NCBI RefSeq assembly: GCF_022009635.1 | Contig: NZ_CP091716.1 | Span: 5,849,501 to 5,913,500 of the forward strand | Source of the DNA: Variovorax paradoxus | GTDB taxonomy: Bacteria; Pseudomonadota; Gammaproteobacteria; Burkholderiales; Burkholderiaceae_C | Direction: 5' to 3' | Length of the DNA: 64,000 bases | Part shown: positions 39,988 to 51,751 of the stretch, piece after piece | Layout: every line of letters begins with the position of its first letter | Numbering within the stretch: position 1 is the stretch's first letter | Program-made: the position numbers and the translations under genes | The notes under the pieces: model-generated | Database searches by the model: none | Seen by the model: only the letters and a program-made list of their open reading frames with translations | Told to the model about the DNA's origin: nothing

Positions 39988-42900
39988 GGCGCGCTCACCG
40001 CGGCCTCGGCCAGCGCGCGGCTCATGGCTTCGAACTGGAATTGCCGGGCCAGCGCGCGCTGGGCCTCGGTCCATGCCATGCATTCGGGCTGCGCCGCGTC
40101 GATGTCGTCGAGCTGGTTCATGATGCCGCGGAAGTAACCCAGGCCCACGGCCTCCTCGAGCGCCCGCAGCCGGGCCAGCGAAGGCGCCTGCAGCGCGCGC
40201 GGCGCCGCCGCCGGCACGGGCTTCGCAGCGGCGGCCTCGGTCCATTGCAGGCCCAGCCTGCGCTCCAGCCAGTCGAGCAGTTCGGTGTGCCGCACCGGCT
40301 TGACGAAGAAGTCCTCGGGCGCGATGCCCACGTCGTTGTCGAGTCCCTTGTCGAAAGCGTTGGCCGAGACGATGGCCACCGAGGCCTCGGTCAGCCCCAG
40401 CTTGCGCGCGCGACGGATGGTCTCCCAGCCGTCGATGCCGGGCATGGCGAGGTCGACGAACATCGCGTCGGGCCGGTAGCCGGCGGCGATCAGGTCCAGC
40501 GCGTCGTGCCCGCTGGCCGCGCTGCGCAGCTCGAAGCCCAGCGGCGCGAGCACATGGCCCAGCAGGTCGCGGTCGGCTTCCTCGTTGTCGACCACCAGCA
40601 GGCGGCGGCGCGGGCCTTCGTAGCCGCGCCGCGCGCGCTGCACAGGCAGCGGCCGGCCGATGCCGCCCACGGTGTCGTGCACGCGCGGCAGGAACAGCCG
40701 CACGCAGAACAGCGAGCCTTCGCCCGGCGTGCTGCGCACCTTCATCTCGCCGCCCATCAGGTCGGTCAGCATCTTCGCGATGGTCAGCCCGAGCCCCGCG
40801 CCCGGCGCCGCCGACGCGCCCGCCGCCCCCACCGCATTGCCGCGCGCAAAGGGCTCGAAGATGCGCTCGATGTCCTCGGGCGGCATGCCGGGGCCGGTGT
40901 CCTCGATCTCGACCGACGCGAACTCGCGCGCATAGGCCAGCCGCAGCGTCACCTGCCCCGCCGCCGTGAACTTGATGGCATTGCCCAGCAGGTTGATGAG
41001 GATCTGCAGCACGCGCTTTTCGTCCGCGCGCACCACCTCCGGCAACGGGCCGGCGGCCTCGAAGCGGAACTGCAGCCCCTTCTCCGCCGCCTGCAGCTCG
41101 AACATGTCGGCCAGTTCGCGCAGCGTGTCGGCAAAGCGCATCGGCCGCGCATGCAGCGTGAGCTTGCCAGCCTCGATGTGGGCGATGGCCAGCGTGCCTT
41201 CGATCAGCGACAGCAGATGCTCGCCGCCGCGCTTGATGACCGCCACCGCCTGCTGCCGGTGCGGCGGCACCGACTGGTCTTCGCCCATCAGCTGCGCGTA
41301 GCCCAGGATGCTGTTGAGCGGCGTGCGCAGCTCGTGGCTGATGGCGCTGATGTAGCGGCTCTTGGCCTGGTTGGCCTGGTCGGCGGCCTGCTTGGCGAGT
41401 TCGGCCGCGAGCTTGGCGTGCTCGGCCACTTCGCGCGCCTCGTCGGCCGCCTGCTTGGCCGCCTGCAGCGCGCGGTCGGTCTCGCGGTGCAGCTCGATCT
41501 CGCGCACCAGCAGGTGCGTCTGGCGGTTCGATTCTTCCTGCGCCACCTTGCGGCTCTGGTGCGCCAGCACCAGCCACCACGCCACGATGCCCGCGATGAC
41601 CAGCAGCGCCATGTAGGCCTTGAGAAAGCCCGAGCGCAGCGACAGCTTCTGCACGCCCGCCAGCGCGGCCGCCACGTCGGCCTGCGAAGCCAGCTCCAGC
41701 GCGCCTTCGCCGAACGCGCGCAGCTCCTGCTGATAAAGCACGCCGAACACCACCGCCAGCAGCGGCACGATGACCAGCATCAGCAGCAGGAAGTGGCCCA
41801 GCCCCGTATCCAGGTAGCGCCAGCTGCGCCGCGGCAGCAGCCAGCGCAGCACCGCCGACCACTGCGCCGACAGGCTAGCGTGCGGCTTGCACAGGTCGCC
41901 GCAGCGAGCGTCGAGCGTGCAGCACAGCGAGCAGATGGCGCCCTGGTAGGCCGGGCAATGAGCCATGTCGGGGCCTTCGTACTCGCGCTCGCAGATCACG
42001 CAGTGCTGCACCGTGAGGCGCCGGTAGCTGCCCTGGCCGCTGTCGTCATGCTCCACCTTCGCCCAGCGCACCGCGCGGGGCCCCGGCGCGGGCGCGAAGG
42101 CCACGGCGCCATGCGCCCACGAGCCGCGCGCCAGGTAGTACTTGCCGCCCGTGGCCCATGCCAGCAGCGGCGAGGCCACCAGCGCCGTGCCCAGCGCGAT
42201 CAATGCAGAGAACGCCTGCGCCAACGGCCCGAACAGGCCCAGGTGCGCGGTGATCGAAAGCCCCGAGGCCAGCGCCATCGCGCCCACACCCACCGGGTTG
42301 ATGTCCCACAGGTGCGCGCGCTTGAACTCGATGCCCGGCGGCGACAGTCCCAGCGGCTTGTTGATGACCAGGTCTGCCACCACGGCCATCATCCAGGCGA
42401 TGGCGATGTTGGCGAACAGCCCGAGCACGTCGCCCAGCGCCTCGAACACGTTCATCTCCATCAGCATGAAGGCGATCAGCGCGTTGAACACCACCCACAC
42501 CACCCGCCCCGGGTGGCTGTGCGCCACGCGCGAGAAGAAGTTGCTCCATGCCAGCGAGCCGGCATAGGCGTTGGTGACGTTGATCTTGAGCTGCGAGATC
42601 ACCACGAACAGCGCCGTGGCCGCCACCGCCCAGCCGTAGTTCGGAAACACGTACTCGTAGGCCGCCAGGTACATCTGGTTGGGGTCGACCGCGCGTTCGG
42701 CCGGCACCATGTGCGTGATCGCCAGGTAGGCCAGCAGCGCCCCGCCCAGCATCTTGAGCACCCCCAGCACCACCCAGCCCGGCCCGCCGGCCAGCACGCC
42801 GGCCCACCAGCGGCGCGCCGTGGCCGCGGTGCGCGCGGGCATGAAGCGAAGGTAGTCGGCCTGCTCGCCCATCTGCGTGATCAGCGCGATGCCGACCGTG

Positions 42901-43634
42901 AGCGCAGCGCCAAAGAGGTGCAGATTGAAGCCCTGCGTGCCGGCCCTGACACCGTTGTAGTGCACAATGCCCGCGAAAGCACCAGGATCGCGCATCAGCA
43001 CATAGCCGAAAGGCACGACCAGCATCAGCAGCCACAGCGGCTGCGTCCACAGCTGCAGCCGGCTGATGGCCGACACCCCGTGCGTGACCAGCGGAATCAC
43101 CACCAGCGCGCACACCAGGTAGCCCCAGACCGGCGGGATGCCCAGCGCCAGCTCCAGCGCATAGGCCATCACCGCCGCCTCGAGCGCGAAGAAGATGAAG
43201 GTGAAGCTCGCGTAGATCAGCGAAGTGAGCGTGGAGCCGATGTAGCCGAAGCCCGCGCCGCGCGTGAGCAGGTCCATGTCGACGCCGTAGCGCGCCGCGT
43301 ACACGCTGATCGGCAGGCCTGCCAGGAAGATGATGAGTCCGGTCGCCAGGATCGCCCAGAAGGCGTTGGCGAAGCCGTACTGCACCAGCAGCGTGGCGCC
43401 CACCGCCTCCAGGATCAGGAAAGACGCCGCCCCGAAGGCCGTGTTCGCCACCCGCCATTCGGACCACTTGCGAAAGCGCTGCGGGGTGTAGCGCAGGGCG
43501 TAGTCTTCCAGCGTTTCGCTGGCGACCCAGCTGTTGTAGTCGCGCCGCACCTTGACGATGCGCTGCGGGGCGTCGTCCGGGGTGGTTGTGGCGGCTTCAG
43601 GGTTCACACCGTTTCGGTGCATCTTCCGTGCCAT
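39984..43634 (-). CDS. NCS1 transporter-hybrid histidine kinase fusion
   Basis: The 1,216-residue protein has four parts. Residues about 30-500 form a polytopic domain resembling NCS1 purine/cytosine permeases, about 12 membrane segments. Residues 540-590 hold eight cysteines (545, 548, 560, 568, 571, 572, 578, 582) in a zinc-finger-like array. Two more membrane segments (614-634, 673-691) and a heptad-like alanine-rich coiled coil (700-757) lead to a HisKA/HATPase core with His767 in [12 protein letters not shown]-terminal receiver (FVDLAMPG) and a possible Hpt-like tail end it. Starts at 43622 and 43712 are also possible. The transporter part likely acts as the sensor (inference). Confidence 0.88.
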   Translation of the reverse strand: MARKMHRNGVNPEAATTTPDDAPQRIVKVRRDYNSWVASETLEDYALRYTPQRFRKWSEWRVANTAFGAASFLILEAVGATLLVQYGFANAFWAILATGLIIFLAGLPISVYAARYGVDMDLLTRGAGFGYIGSTLTSLIYASFTFIFFALEAAVMAYALELALGIPPVWGYLVCALVVIPLVTHGVSAISRLQLWTQPLWLLMLVVPFGYVLMRDPGAFAGIVHYNGVRAGTQGFNLHLFGAALTVGIALITQMGEQADYLRFMPARTAATARRWWAGVLAGGPGWVVLGVLKMLGGALLAYLAITHMVPAERAVDPNQMYLAAYEYVFPNYGWAVAATALFVVISQLKINVTNAYAGSLAWSNFFSRVAHSHPGRVVWVVFNALIAFMLMEMNVFEALGDVLGLFANIAIAWMMAVVADLVINKPLGLSPPGIEFKRAHLWDINPVGVGAMALASGLSITAHLGLFGPLAQAFSALIALGTALVASPLLAWATGGKYYLARGSWAHGAVAFAPAPGPRAVRWAKVEHDDSGQGSYRRLTVQHCVICEREYEGPDMAHCPAYQGAICSLCCTLDARCGDLCKPHASLSAQWSAVLRWLLPRRSWRYLDTGLGHFLLLMLVIVPLLAVVFGVLYQQELRAFGEGALELASQADVAAALAGVQKLSLRSGFLKAYMALLVIAGIVAWWLVLAHQSRKVAQEESNRQTHLLVREIELHRETDRALQAAKQAADEAREVAEHAKLAAELAKQAADQANQAKSRYISAISHELRTPLNSILGYAQLMGEDQSVPPHRQQAVAVIKRGGEHLLSLIEGTLAIAHIEAGKLTLHARPMRFADTLRELADMFELQAAEKGLQFRFEAAGPLPEVVRADEKRVLQILINLLGNAIKFTAAGQVTLRLAYAREFASVEIEDTGPGMPPEDIERIFEPFARGNAVGAAGASAAPGAGLGLTIAKMLTDLMGGEMKVRSTPGEGSLFCVRLFLPRVHDTVGGIGRPLPVQRARRGYEGPRRRLLVVDNEEADRDLLGHVLAPLGFELRSAASGHDALDLIAAGYRPDAMFVDLAMPGIDGWETIRRARKLGLTEASVAIVSANAFDKGLDNDVGIAPEDFFVKPVRHTELLDWLERRLGLQWTEAAAAKPVPAAAPRALQAPSLARLRALEEAVGLGYFRGIMNQLDDIDAAQPECMAWTEAQRALARQFQFEAMSRALAEAAVSAP
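43605..43621. promoter_or_regulatory. NtrC-like enhancer site upstream of ureA
   Basis: CACACC-GTTTC-GGTGCA matches the NtrC half-site pair TGCACC-N5-GGTGCA in 10 of 12 arm bases, with a perfect right arm. It lies 36 bases upstream of the -24 element of the predicted sigma-54 promoter and overlaps the first codons of the transporter-kinase gene. Confidence 0.5.
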
Positions 43635-43656
43635 CCGTACGGCTTTTGGCGAACAG

Positions 43657-43671
43657 GGCACGACTGTTGCA
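43657..43671 (+). promoter_or_regulatory. Sigma-54 (-24/-12) promoter of the urease operon
   Basis: GGCACGACTGTTGCA gives the strict GG-N10-GC spacing, and it differs from TGGCACG-N4-TTGCA only by the leading T. Transcription would start near 43682, leaving a leader of about 45 bases before ureA. A weaker sigma-70 pair (TTGCAA 43667-43672, CATAAT 43688-43693, 15-base spacer) overlaps it. Confidence 0.65.
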
Positions 43672-43726
43672 AAGAAGCCAGCTTGCCCATAATGACCGCC
43701 TCTCCCCGCCACCCGATGCCAATCCC

Positions 43727-44029
43727 ATGGAACTGACCCCGCGCGAAAAAGACAAGCTGCTGATCTTCACCGCGGCGCTGCTCGCCGAACGCCGCAAGGC
43801 ACGCGGCCTGAAGCTGAACTACCCCGAAGCCATCGCCCTGATCTCCGCCGCCGTGATGGAAGGCGCGCGCGACGGCAAGAGCGTCGCCGAACTCATGAGC
43901 GACGGGCGCAACGTGCTCACCCGCGCCGACGTGATGGAAGGCATCGCCGAGATGATCCCGGACATCCAGATCGAAGCCACCTTCCCCGACGGCACCAAGC
44001 TCGTGACCGTCCACCAGCCCATTGTCTGA
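43727..44029 (+). CDS. ureA: Urease gamma subunit
   Basis: UreA is the small structural subunit of nickel urease, which splits urea into ammonia and carbamate in the cytosol. The 100-residue protein has the normal length and motifs ([53 protein letters not shown]). The ATG at 43727 is the conserved start. It is the first gene of ureA-ureJ-ureB-ureC-ureE-ureF-ureG. ureD, often found upstream of ureA, is not present here. Confidence 0.97.
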   Translation: MELTPREKDKLLIFTAALLAERRKARGLKLNYPEAIALISAAVMEGARDGKSVAELMSDGRNVLTRADVMEGIAEMIPDIQIEATFPDGTKLVTVHQPIV

Positions 44030-44054
44030 AACTCGAAGAACAAAAGGACTTTCC

Positions 44055-44654
44055 ATGCGCCACAACATTTCCAGAACCCTTGCCCTCGCCGCCTTGCTGC
44101 TGCCGCTCGCGGCCAGCGCCCACACCGGCGTCGACGGCGGCATGCACCACGGATTCGTCACCGGCTTCATGCACCCGCTGACCGGCGCCGACCACCTGGC
44201 CGCGATGGTCGCGGTCGGCCTGTGGAGCGCGCTGGCCGCGCGCCGGGCCTGGCCCGACCTGCTGTGGGCGCCGCTGGCCTTCGCCGGCATGCTGCTGGCG
44301 GGTGCGTTGATGGGGCTGGCCGGCGTGCAGCTGCCGGCGGTCGAGCCGATGATCGCGGCCTCGCTGCTGGTGCTGGGCCTGCTGGTGGTCACGCGCGTGC
44401 ACCTGCCGGCCGTGGTGGCGATGGCCGTGGTCGGCGTGTTCGCCGTCTTCCACGGCGTGGCCCACGGCTACGAACTCGCGAGCGAACAGGGCGCCGCCCT
44501 CACGCTGGCCGGCATGGTCAGCGCAACGGTGCTGCTGCACGCGGCCGGCATCGCGGTGGGCTGGGCGCTGCGCCATGCCAACGCCTGGCTGCCGCGCGTG
44601 GCCGGCGCCGCGGTGGTCGGCCTGGGCGCCACGCTGCTCGCGCAGGCAATCTGA
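44055..44654 (+). CDS. ureJ: HupE/UreJ-family membrane protein
   Basis: HupE/UreJ proteins are small polytopic membrane proteins linked to nickel supply for hydrogenase or urease. The 199-residue protein has a signal-like N-terminus ([12 protein letters not shown]), then about six hydrophobic segments with [25 protein letters not shown], the family signature rich in histidine and aspartate, and FHGVAHGYE. It lies 25 bases after ureA and 13 before ureB, which supports a nickel role in urease maturation. Confidence 0.9.
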   Translation: MRHNISRTLALAALLLPLAASAHTGVDGGMHHGFVTGFMHPLTGADHLAAMVAVGLWSALAARRAWPDLLWAPLAFAGMLLAGALMGLAGVQLPAVEPMIAASLLVLGLLVVTRVHLPAVVAMAVVGVFAVFHGVAHGYELASEQGAALTLAGMVSATVLLHAAGIAVGWALRHANAWLPRVAGAAVVGLGATLLAQAI

Positions 44655-44667
44655 GGCAGGGCCGCTC

Positions 44668-44972
44668 ATGATTCCCGGCGAACTCTTCACCGACGACGGC
44701 GAGCACGCGCTCAACCCCGGCCGCCGCACCCTCACGCTGGTGGTGCAGAACACCGCCGACCGGCCGATCCAGGTCGGCTCGCACTATCACTTCGCCGAGA
44801 CCAACGGCGCGCTCGGCTTCGACCGCGAGGCCGCGCGCGGCATGCGGCTGAACATCGCCTCGGGCGCCGCGGTGCGCTTCGAGCCGGGCCAGCAGCGCAC
44901 GGTCGAGCTGGTCGACTTTTCCGGCGATCGCATCGTCTACGGCTTTCGCGGCCTCGTTCAAGGAAAACTCTG

Positions 44973-44973
<1 letters not shown>
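44668..44973 (+). CDS. ureB: Urease beta subunit
   Basis: UreB is the second structural subunit of urease. The 101-residue protein has the family features [36 protein letters not shown] and [14 protein letters not shown]. The ATG at 44668 is the conserved start. Its TGA overlaps the ureC ATG (TGATG), so UreB and UreC are made in step. Confidence 0.97.
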
Positions 44974-46691
<1,718 letters not shown>

Positions 46692-46782
46692 GACCCGGGC
46701 GTGCGCCTGCTTGACAGGCTGCGTATCCTCGAAGGTATTCATCCAGCCAGCGGGCGCCTTTCAGGGGCGCTCCATTTGCATC

Positions 46783-47397
46783 ATGCTCACCGCCAACAAA
46801 CTCATGCCCCAGGGCCGCGGCCTCGCGCCCGTGCTGCTCAAGCGCGCAGCCACCATCGAGCTCGACTGGGACATCCGCCAGAAGAGCCGCTTCGACGCCA
46901 CCGACTCGCAGGGCCGCCAGATCGGCGTGTTCCTGCCGCGCGGCACGGCCGTGCGGGGTGGCGACGTGCTGGTGGCCGAGGACGGCTCGCTGGTGCGCGT
47001 GATCGCGGCGCCGCAGCCCGTCCTGCGCATCACGCACTGCACCGCCCACGGCACGCCTTTCGACCTGACGCGCGCCGCCTACCACCTGGGCAACCGGCAC
47101 GTGCCGATCGAGCTGAAGCCCGACCACCTGAAGATCGAGCCCGACCATGTGCTGGCCGACATGCTGCGGTCGATGCACCTGATCGTGGTGGCCGTCGACG
47201 AGGCCTTCGAGCCCGAGGGCGGCGCTTATGGCTCGCACGAGCATTCGCACGGCCACGGCCACGATCACCACGGCCATGACCACCATCATGGCCACTCGCA
47301 TGGCGACAGCGGCAGCAAGGGCCCGAAGCCGCTCGTGCTCGCGCCGGAACTGCTGGGCGACGACCATGGCCACGGCCCTCATGGCCACTCGCACTGA
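46783..47397 (+). CDS. ureE: Urease accessory nickel metallochaperone UreE
   Basis: UreE delivers nickel to the UreG-bound apourease complex. The 204-residue protein has the peptide-binding N-domain, the metal-binding C-domain with GNRHVPIELKP and DHVLADMLR, and a histidine-rich tail (HEHSHGHGHDHHGHDHHHGH and a second HGHGPHGHSH cluster) for nickel storage. ATG 46783 gives the conserved start LTANKLMPQG. The spacing to ureC is 91 bases, the largest gap in the operon. Confidence 0.95.
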   Translation: MLTANKLMPQGRGLAPVLLKRAATIELDWDIRQKSRFDATDSQGRQIGVFLPRGTAVRGGDVLVAEDGSLVRVIAAPQPVLRITHCTAHGTPFDLTRAAYHLGNRHVPIELKPDHLKIEPDHVLADMLRSMHLIVVAVDEAFEPEGGAYGSHEHSHGHGHDHHGHDHHHGHSHGDSGSKGPKPLVLAPELLGDDHGHGPHGHSH

Positions 47398-47409
47398 ACA
47401 ACCGCCGAC

Positions 47410-48078
47410 GTGTCCGCCCAAAGCCTGCTGCAGCTGATCTGGCTCGCCTCTCCGGCGCTGCCCGTGGGCGGCTTCTCCTACTCCGAAGGCGTGGAAGCGG
47501 CCGTCGAATGGGCCGGTGTCGATTCCGAACCGCGCGCCGCCGAATGGCTCGCCGACCAGTTGCACCTGAGCTTCGCGCGCGGCGACCTTGCCGTCTTCGC
47601 ACAGGCCGTGCAAGCCTGGCGCGCCAACGACACGAAGCGTGTCCGCCAGCTCAACGACTGGGTGCTGGCCACCCGCGAATCCGCCGAATTCTTCCTGCAG
47701 ACCGAGCAGATGGGCCGCTCCTTCGTCGAGTGGCTCAAGCTGCACCACGCCGACACCGCCCAAGTCTTCGCCGACCTGCCCGCGAGCTACCCCATCGCCT
47801 TCGCCTTCGCGGCCAGCCGCACCGATGCCACGGTGCACGACTGCTGCCTGGCCTTCGCCTTCGGCTGGGCCGAGAACATGGTCGCCGCCGCCGTCAAGGC
47901 CGTGCCGCTGGGCCAGAGCGCGGGCCAGCGCATCCTCGGGCGGCTGTCGAACGAAATTCCCGAAGCCGTCACCCGCGCCATCGCCCTCGGCGACGACGAG
48001 CGCCAGGCCTTCGCGCCCCTGCTGGCGGTGTTGTCGGCACGCCATGAAACACAATATTCCCGCCTCTTCCGAAGCTGA
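47410..48078 (+). CDS. ureF: Urease accessory protein UreF
   Basis: UreF recruits UreG and helps position the apourease during nickel insertion. The 222-residue protein starts with a GTG and has [23 protein letters not shown], the standard N-terminal signature, and [23 protein letters not shown] near residue 155. It starts 12 bases after ureE and ends 15 bases before ureG. UreF normally needs UreD (UreH) as partner, which is missing from this cluster. Confidence 0.95.
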   Translation: MSAQSLLQLIWLASPALPVGGFSYSEGVEAAVEWAGVDSEPRAAEWLADQLHLSFARGDLAVFAQAVQAWRANDTKRVRQLNDWVLATRESAEFFLQTEQMGRSFVEWLKLHHADTAQVFADLPASYPIAFAFAASRTDATVHDCCLAFAFGWAENMVAAAVKAVPLGQSAGQRILGRLSNEIPEAVTRAIALGDDERQAFAPLLAVLSARHETQYSRLFRS

Positions 48079-48093
48079 ACCGGACACCCTTCC

Positions 48094-48744
48094 ATGACCT
48101 CCGCCCTGCACCACATTCCCCACCGCACCAAGAGACTGCCCCCGCTGCGCGTGGGCATCGGCGGCCCGGTCGGTTCCGGCAAGACCACGCTGCTCGAAAT
48201 GCTCTGCAAGGCGATGCGCGACAAGTACGACCTCATCGCCATCACCAACGACATCTACACCAAGGAAGACCAGCGCCTGCTGACCGTGGCCGGCGCGCTG
48301 CCGGCCGAGCGCATCATGGGCGTGGAGACGGGCGGCTGCCCTCACACCGCCATCCGCGAAGACGCGTCGATCAACCTCGAGGCCATCGACCGCATGCTCG
48401 AGGACTTTCCGGACGCCGACGTGGTGTTCGTCGAATCGGGTGGCGACAACCTCGCGGCCACCTTCAGCCCCGAGCTGTCGGACCTCACCATCTACGTGAT
48501 CGACGTGGCGGCCGGCGAGAAGATTCCGCGCAAGGGCGGCCCCGGCATCACCAAGAGCGACCTCTTCGTCATCAACAAGACCGATCTCGCGCCTTATGTG
48601 GGCGCGAACCTCGACGTGATGGAACAGGACACCCAGCGCATGCGCCGCCAGCGCCCCTACGTGATGACCAACCTCAAGACGCTCACGGGCGTGGCCGAGG
48701 TGGTGTCGTTCATCGAGGAACGCGGCATGCTCGCCGCGGGCTGA
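48094..48744 (+). CDS. ureG: Urease accessory GTPase UreG
   Basis: UreG is the SIMIBI-class GTPase that powers nickel insertion into urease. The 216-residue protein has the P-loop [10 protein letters not shown] at residues 23-32, the [15 protein letters not shown] metal/dimer motif with the CPH triad, [17 protein letters not shown], and the base-recognition NKTDLAP. The length is slightly above the usual 205. It is the last gene of the urease set. Confidence 0.97.
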   Translation: MTSALHHIPHRTKRLPPLRVGIGGPVGSGKTTLLEMLCKAMRDKYDLIAITNDIYTKEDQRLLTVAGALPAERIMGVETGGCPHTAIREDASINLEAIDRMLEDFPDADVVFVESGGDNLAATFSPELSDLTIYVIDVAAGEKIPRKGGPGITKSDLFVINKTDLAPYVGANLDVMEQDTQRMRRQRPYVMTNLKTLTGVAEVVSFIEERGMLAAG

Positions 48745-48767
48745 GGCCGCCCGACAAGACCATCAAT

Positions 48768-48947
48768 TCAAGGCAGGCCGAGGTAGACCCGCAGATCGTC
48801 CTTGACCGTGCCCGCCGAAGCCACGGCGGTGCGAAGGCGCTCCTCGCTCACGCCGAACCACTGGGTCCAGTAGTCGACCTCCTTGAGGTCGGTGACATCG
48901 ATCCGCTCATCGTCCTGCGGAATGCGGATCTCGCTGTCGTCGGGCAT
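48768..48947 (-). CDS. DUF3606 small acidic protein
   Basis: The 59-residue protein matches the DUF3606 pattern (RIDVTDLKEVDYWTQWFGVSEERLRTAV), a family found in many proteobacteria and of unknown function. A strong AGGAG lies about 7 bases before the ATG at 48947. It converges on ureG. Upstream to 49089 no other gene is seen. Confidence 0.7.
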   Translation of the reverse strand: MPDDSEIRIPQDDERIDVTDLKEVDYWTQWFGVSEERLRTAVASAGTVKDDLRVYLGLP

Positions 48948-49089
48948 CGTCGTCTCCTGAAGGGGAAGAAATGGGGTTGAAGGACAGGAGACGCAGTCTC
49001 CATGCCCCTCGCCCGCCGCCAGCCGGACGACGCCGACGCGGCGTGCAGGACATCGTCCTACCCGCCGCTTTATTCTTCCCGGGGTCGCT

Positions 49090-49614
49090 TCAGAGTTCGC
49101 TGCCGTCCCGCAGCTGCCGTGCCTTGTAGACCAGCCGTACGCTCGCGCGGCGCGGGTCGCTGACCTGCTGCACATAGACGTCGGTGTCGTTGCTCACCCA
49201 TGCGGCATACGCGCTGCCCGGGTCGCGCGAGGCCAGTTCGTTGCCGAACATGCCGCGGCCCCATTGCACGAGCGCGGCAAAGGCGGCAGCGCCGCTGTCG
49301 GAGGCGCCTTGCGCCGTCGCCACGTACTCGACGCGGCGCAGCTCCGAGGCGGCAAAGAAGAAGGTGGGTTCGAACAGCAGCCCGGCCATTTGCACGGGTG
49401 CCCCGCGCCAGCTGCCGAGAAGGCCGCCGCCCAGGCGCTGGGGCCGCTGCACGCGCTCGGCGGCGGGCAGCGCGGCCTGGAGTTCGTCGGCCGTCATGCC
49501 CAGCCGCACGCCCGGCGGCAGGGCCTGCGCATGCAGGGCGCCGGAAACGACAAGGGCGCTTGCAGCAAGCGCCCGGATAAGAGTCAGTGAAACAGTGGAT
49601 CGCAAGGTTGGCAT
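49090..49614 (-). CDS. Secreted protein of unknown function
   Basis: The 174-residue precursor has a signal peptide (LIRALAASALVVSGALHAQA) and a mature part of about 148 residues with GVRLGMTADELQAALP, a stretch common to small SmpA/OmlA-like or DUF-type periplasmic proteins. No firm family is assigned. A 7-codon longer GTG start exists. The ATG at 49614 has no strong ribosome-binding site. It lies 99 bases downstream of tctA on the same strand but need not be co-transcribed. Confidence 0.55.
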   Translation of the reverse strand: MPTLRSTVSLTLIRALAASALVVSGALHAQALPPGVRLGMTADELQAALPAAERVQRPQRLGGGLLGSWRGAPVQMAGLLFEPTFFFAASELRRVEYVATAQGASDSGAAAFAALVQWGRGMFGNELASRDPGSAYAAWVSNDTDVYVQQVSDPRRASVRLVYKARQLRDGSEL

Positions 49615-49713
49615 CGGGGAGGAAGGCAGCGGCACCGTGGGACCGCGAGTATGACGCGGAGTTCCATGCGGGCCGTTGCCTCCTGCGCCCGGGCCTGCCG
49701 GGCGGCCCGTGCC

Positions 49714-51225
49714 TCAGTCCTCGACGAAGGCTTCTTCGCGCTTGGCCTTCACCGAAGGCAGCAGCACCAGCACCAGCAGCAGCGCTGCGGCGATCAGCAG
49801 GCCCGCCGACAGCGGACGCGTGACGAACACGCTCCAGTCGCCGCGCGACAGCAGCAGCGCGCGGCGCAGGTTCTCTTCCATCATCGGGCCCAGGATGAAG
49901 CCCAGCAGCAGCGGCGCGGGCTCGCACTTGAGCTTGAGGAACAGGTAGCCCACGATGCCGAAGATCGCCACCATCCACACGTCGAAGGTGTTGTTGTTCT
50001 CCGAGTACACGCCCACCGCGCAGAACAGCACGATCGACGGGAAGAGCCACTTGTAGGGAATGGTCAGCAGCTTGATCCAGATGCCGATCATCGGCAGGTT
50101 CAGCACGATCAGCATCAGGTTGCCGATCCACATCGAGGCAATGAGGCCCCAGAACAGTTCCGGGTTGCTGGTCATGACCTGCGGGCCGGGCTGGATGTTG
50201 TGGATGGTCATCGCGCCCACCATCAGCGCCATCACGGCGTTGGGCGGAATGCCCAGCGTCAGCAGCGGAATGAAGGAGGTCTGCGCGCCGGCGTTGTTGG
50301 CCGACTCGGGGCCGGCCACGCCGCGGATGTTGCCCTTGCCGAAGGCGATCTCGCCCTGCTTGAGCTTGATCTTCTTCTCGATGGTGTAGGCCGCGAAGGC
50401 CGACAGCAGCGCGCCGCCGCCCGGCAGGATGCCCAGGGCGGAGCCCAGCGCGGTGCCACGCAGCACGGCAGGCGTCATGTCCTTGAAGTCCTGCTTGGTG
50501 GGCCACAGGCCCTTCACCTTGGCGGTGAACACTTCGCGCTCATGCTCCGGCACGGCCAGGTTGGCGATGATTTCGCCGTAGCCGAACACGCCCATGGCGA
50601 TGGCGATGAAGCCGATGCCGTCGGTCAGCTCCGGAATGTCGAAGCTGTAGCGCGCCACGCCCGAATTCACGTCGGTCCCCACCAGGCCCAGGGCCAGGCC
50701 CAACAGGATCATCGTGATGGCCTTGAGCAGCGAGCCCGAGGCCAGCACCACGGCACCGATCAGGCCCAGGATCATCAGCGAGAAATATTCGGCGGGGCCG
50801 AACTTAAAGGCGAGTTCAGTGAGCGGCGGCGCGAAGGCGGCCAGGATCAGCGTGCCCACGCAACCCGCGAAGAACGAGCCCAGGCCCGCCGCAGCGAGCG
50901 CGGGCCCGGCCCTGCCTTTTCTGGCCATCTGGTAGCCGTCGATCACGGTCACCACCGACGAGGATTCGCCCGGCAGGTTCACCAGAATCGCGGTGGTGGA
51001 GCCGCCGTACTGCGCGCCGTAGTAGATGCCGGCCAGCATGATCAGCGCCGACACGGGGGGCAGCGCATAGGTCGCGGGCAGCAGCATCGCGATGGTCGCG
51101 ACCGGGCCGATGCCCGGCAGCACGCCGATCAGGGTGCCCAGCAGGCAGCCCACGAAGGCGTAGACGAGGTTCTGCGCCGTGAAGGCGACGCCGAAGCCGA
51201 TCGAGAGATTGGTAATCAGGTCCAT
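49714..51225 (-). CDS. tctA: Tripartite tricarboxylate transporter large membrane subunit TctA
   Basis: TctA is the 12-segment permease of the TTT family. The 503-residue protein has the family core: GVLPGIGPVATIAMLLPATY and the second GSALGILPGGGALLSAFAAY, two glycine-rich loops of the transport path. It lies 37 bases after tctB on the same strand, so the two are in one operon. The substrate is likely a tri- or dicarboxylate or another carboxylic acid set by the missing TctC. Confidence 0.93.
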   Translation of the reverse strand: MDLITNLSIGFGVAFTAQNLVYAFVGCLLGTLIGVLPGIGPVATIAMLLPATYALPPVSALIMLAGIYYGAQYGGSTTAILVNLPGESSSVVTVIDGYQMARKGRAGPALAAAGLGSFFAGCVGTLILAAFAPPLTELAFKFGPAEYFSLMILGLIGAVVLASGSLLKAITMILLGLALGLVGTDVNSGVARYSFDIPELTDGIGFIAIAMGVFGYGEIIANLAVPEHEREVFTAKVKGLWPTKQDFKDMTPAVLRGTALGSALGILPGGGALLSAFAAYTIEKKIKLKQGEIAFGKGNIRGVAGPESANNAGAQTSFIPLLTLGIPPNAVMALMVGAMTIHNIQPGPQVMTSNPELFWGLIASMWIGNLMLIVLNLPMIGIWIKLLTIPYKWLFPSIVLFCAVGVYSENNNTFDVWMVAIFGIVGYLFLKLKCEPAPLLLGFILGPMMEENLRRALLLSRGDWSVFVTRPLSAGLLIAAALLLVLVLLPSVKAKREEAFVED

Positions 51226-51262
51226 GTGTCTTGTCTTTGGTCTTGTTGTTCTTCTTCGTGCA

Positions 51263-51751
51263 TCAGCCGGAGATGAAGGTCGGCCACACCTGGAACTGCA
51301 GCTTCAGCGCCACCACGAAGGCCAGGTAGCTGCCCAGCGCGAGGATGCTCGCGAGCACGGTCACGCCCTTCCAGCCGAAGTTGTCGCCCGCCAGGCTGGC
51401 GATGAAGGTCAGCGCGTAGATCGCCACGATCAGCCCCATCGACGGCAGGCCGATGCTCGGCAGGCCGCCCAGCAGCACGCCGAAGATCAGGTTCGCGCCG
51501 ATGATGAAGACCAGCGGCTTCCATGCGATGCTGCCGATGGGCTCGCCGTCTTCCGTTTCCACGCTGAGCGCCTTGAGCGTGATGAGCACGCCCATGAGGG
51601 CAATGAGGATGCCCACGATCAGGGGAAAGTAGCCCGGGCCCATGCGGGCGCCGCTGCCGACGTTGTAGGTCGTGGCTCCCCATGCGAAGGCCACGCCGAA
51701 GGCGCTGAAAAGTACGCCTGAGCAGAAGTCTCTCTGACTCTTGATTCTCAC
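51263..51751 (-). CDS. tctB: Tripartite tricarboxylate transporter small membrane subunit TctB
   Basis: TctB is the four-segment small subunit that partners TctA. The 162-residue protein has the segments FCSGVLFSAFGVAFAWG, YFPLIVGILIALMGVLITL, and two near the C-terminus. GTG 51751 is preferred to ATG 51775 because AGGAG stands nine bases before the GTG and lies inside the longer reading. It follows the two-component genes on the same strand. Confidence 0.88.
   Translation of the reverse strand: MRIKSQRDFCSGVLFSAFGVAFAWGATTYNVGSGARMGPGYFPLIVGILIALMGVLITLKALSVETEDGEPIGSIAWKPLVFIIGANLIFGVLLGGLPSIGLPSMGLIVAIYALTFIASLAGDNFGWKGVTVLASILALGSYLAFVVALKLQFQVWPTFISG

Noticed and set aside
39945..43736. 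A 1,263-codon open frame opposite the transporter-kinase gene
   Set aside because: It is antisense to a gene with clear motifs. The translated text is repetitive and Arg/His/Gln-rich without any fold signature.
47224..47395. A histidine-codon-rich repeat in ureE that could look like a DNA repeat
   Set aside because: It is explained by the His-rich tail of UreE, which is normal for this protein.
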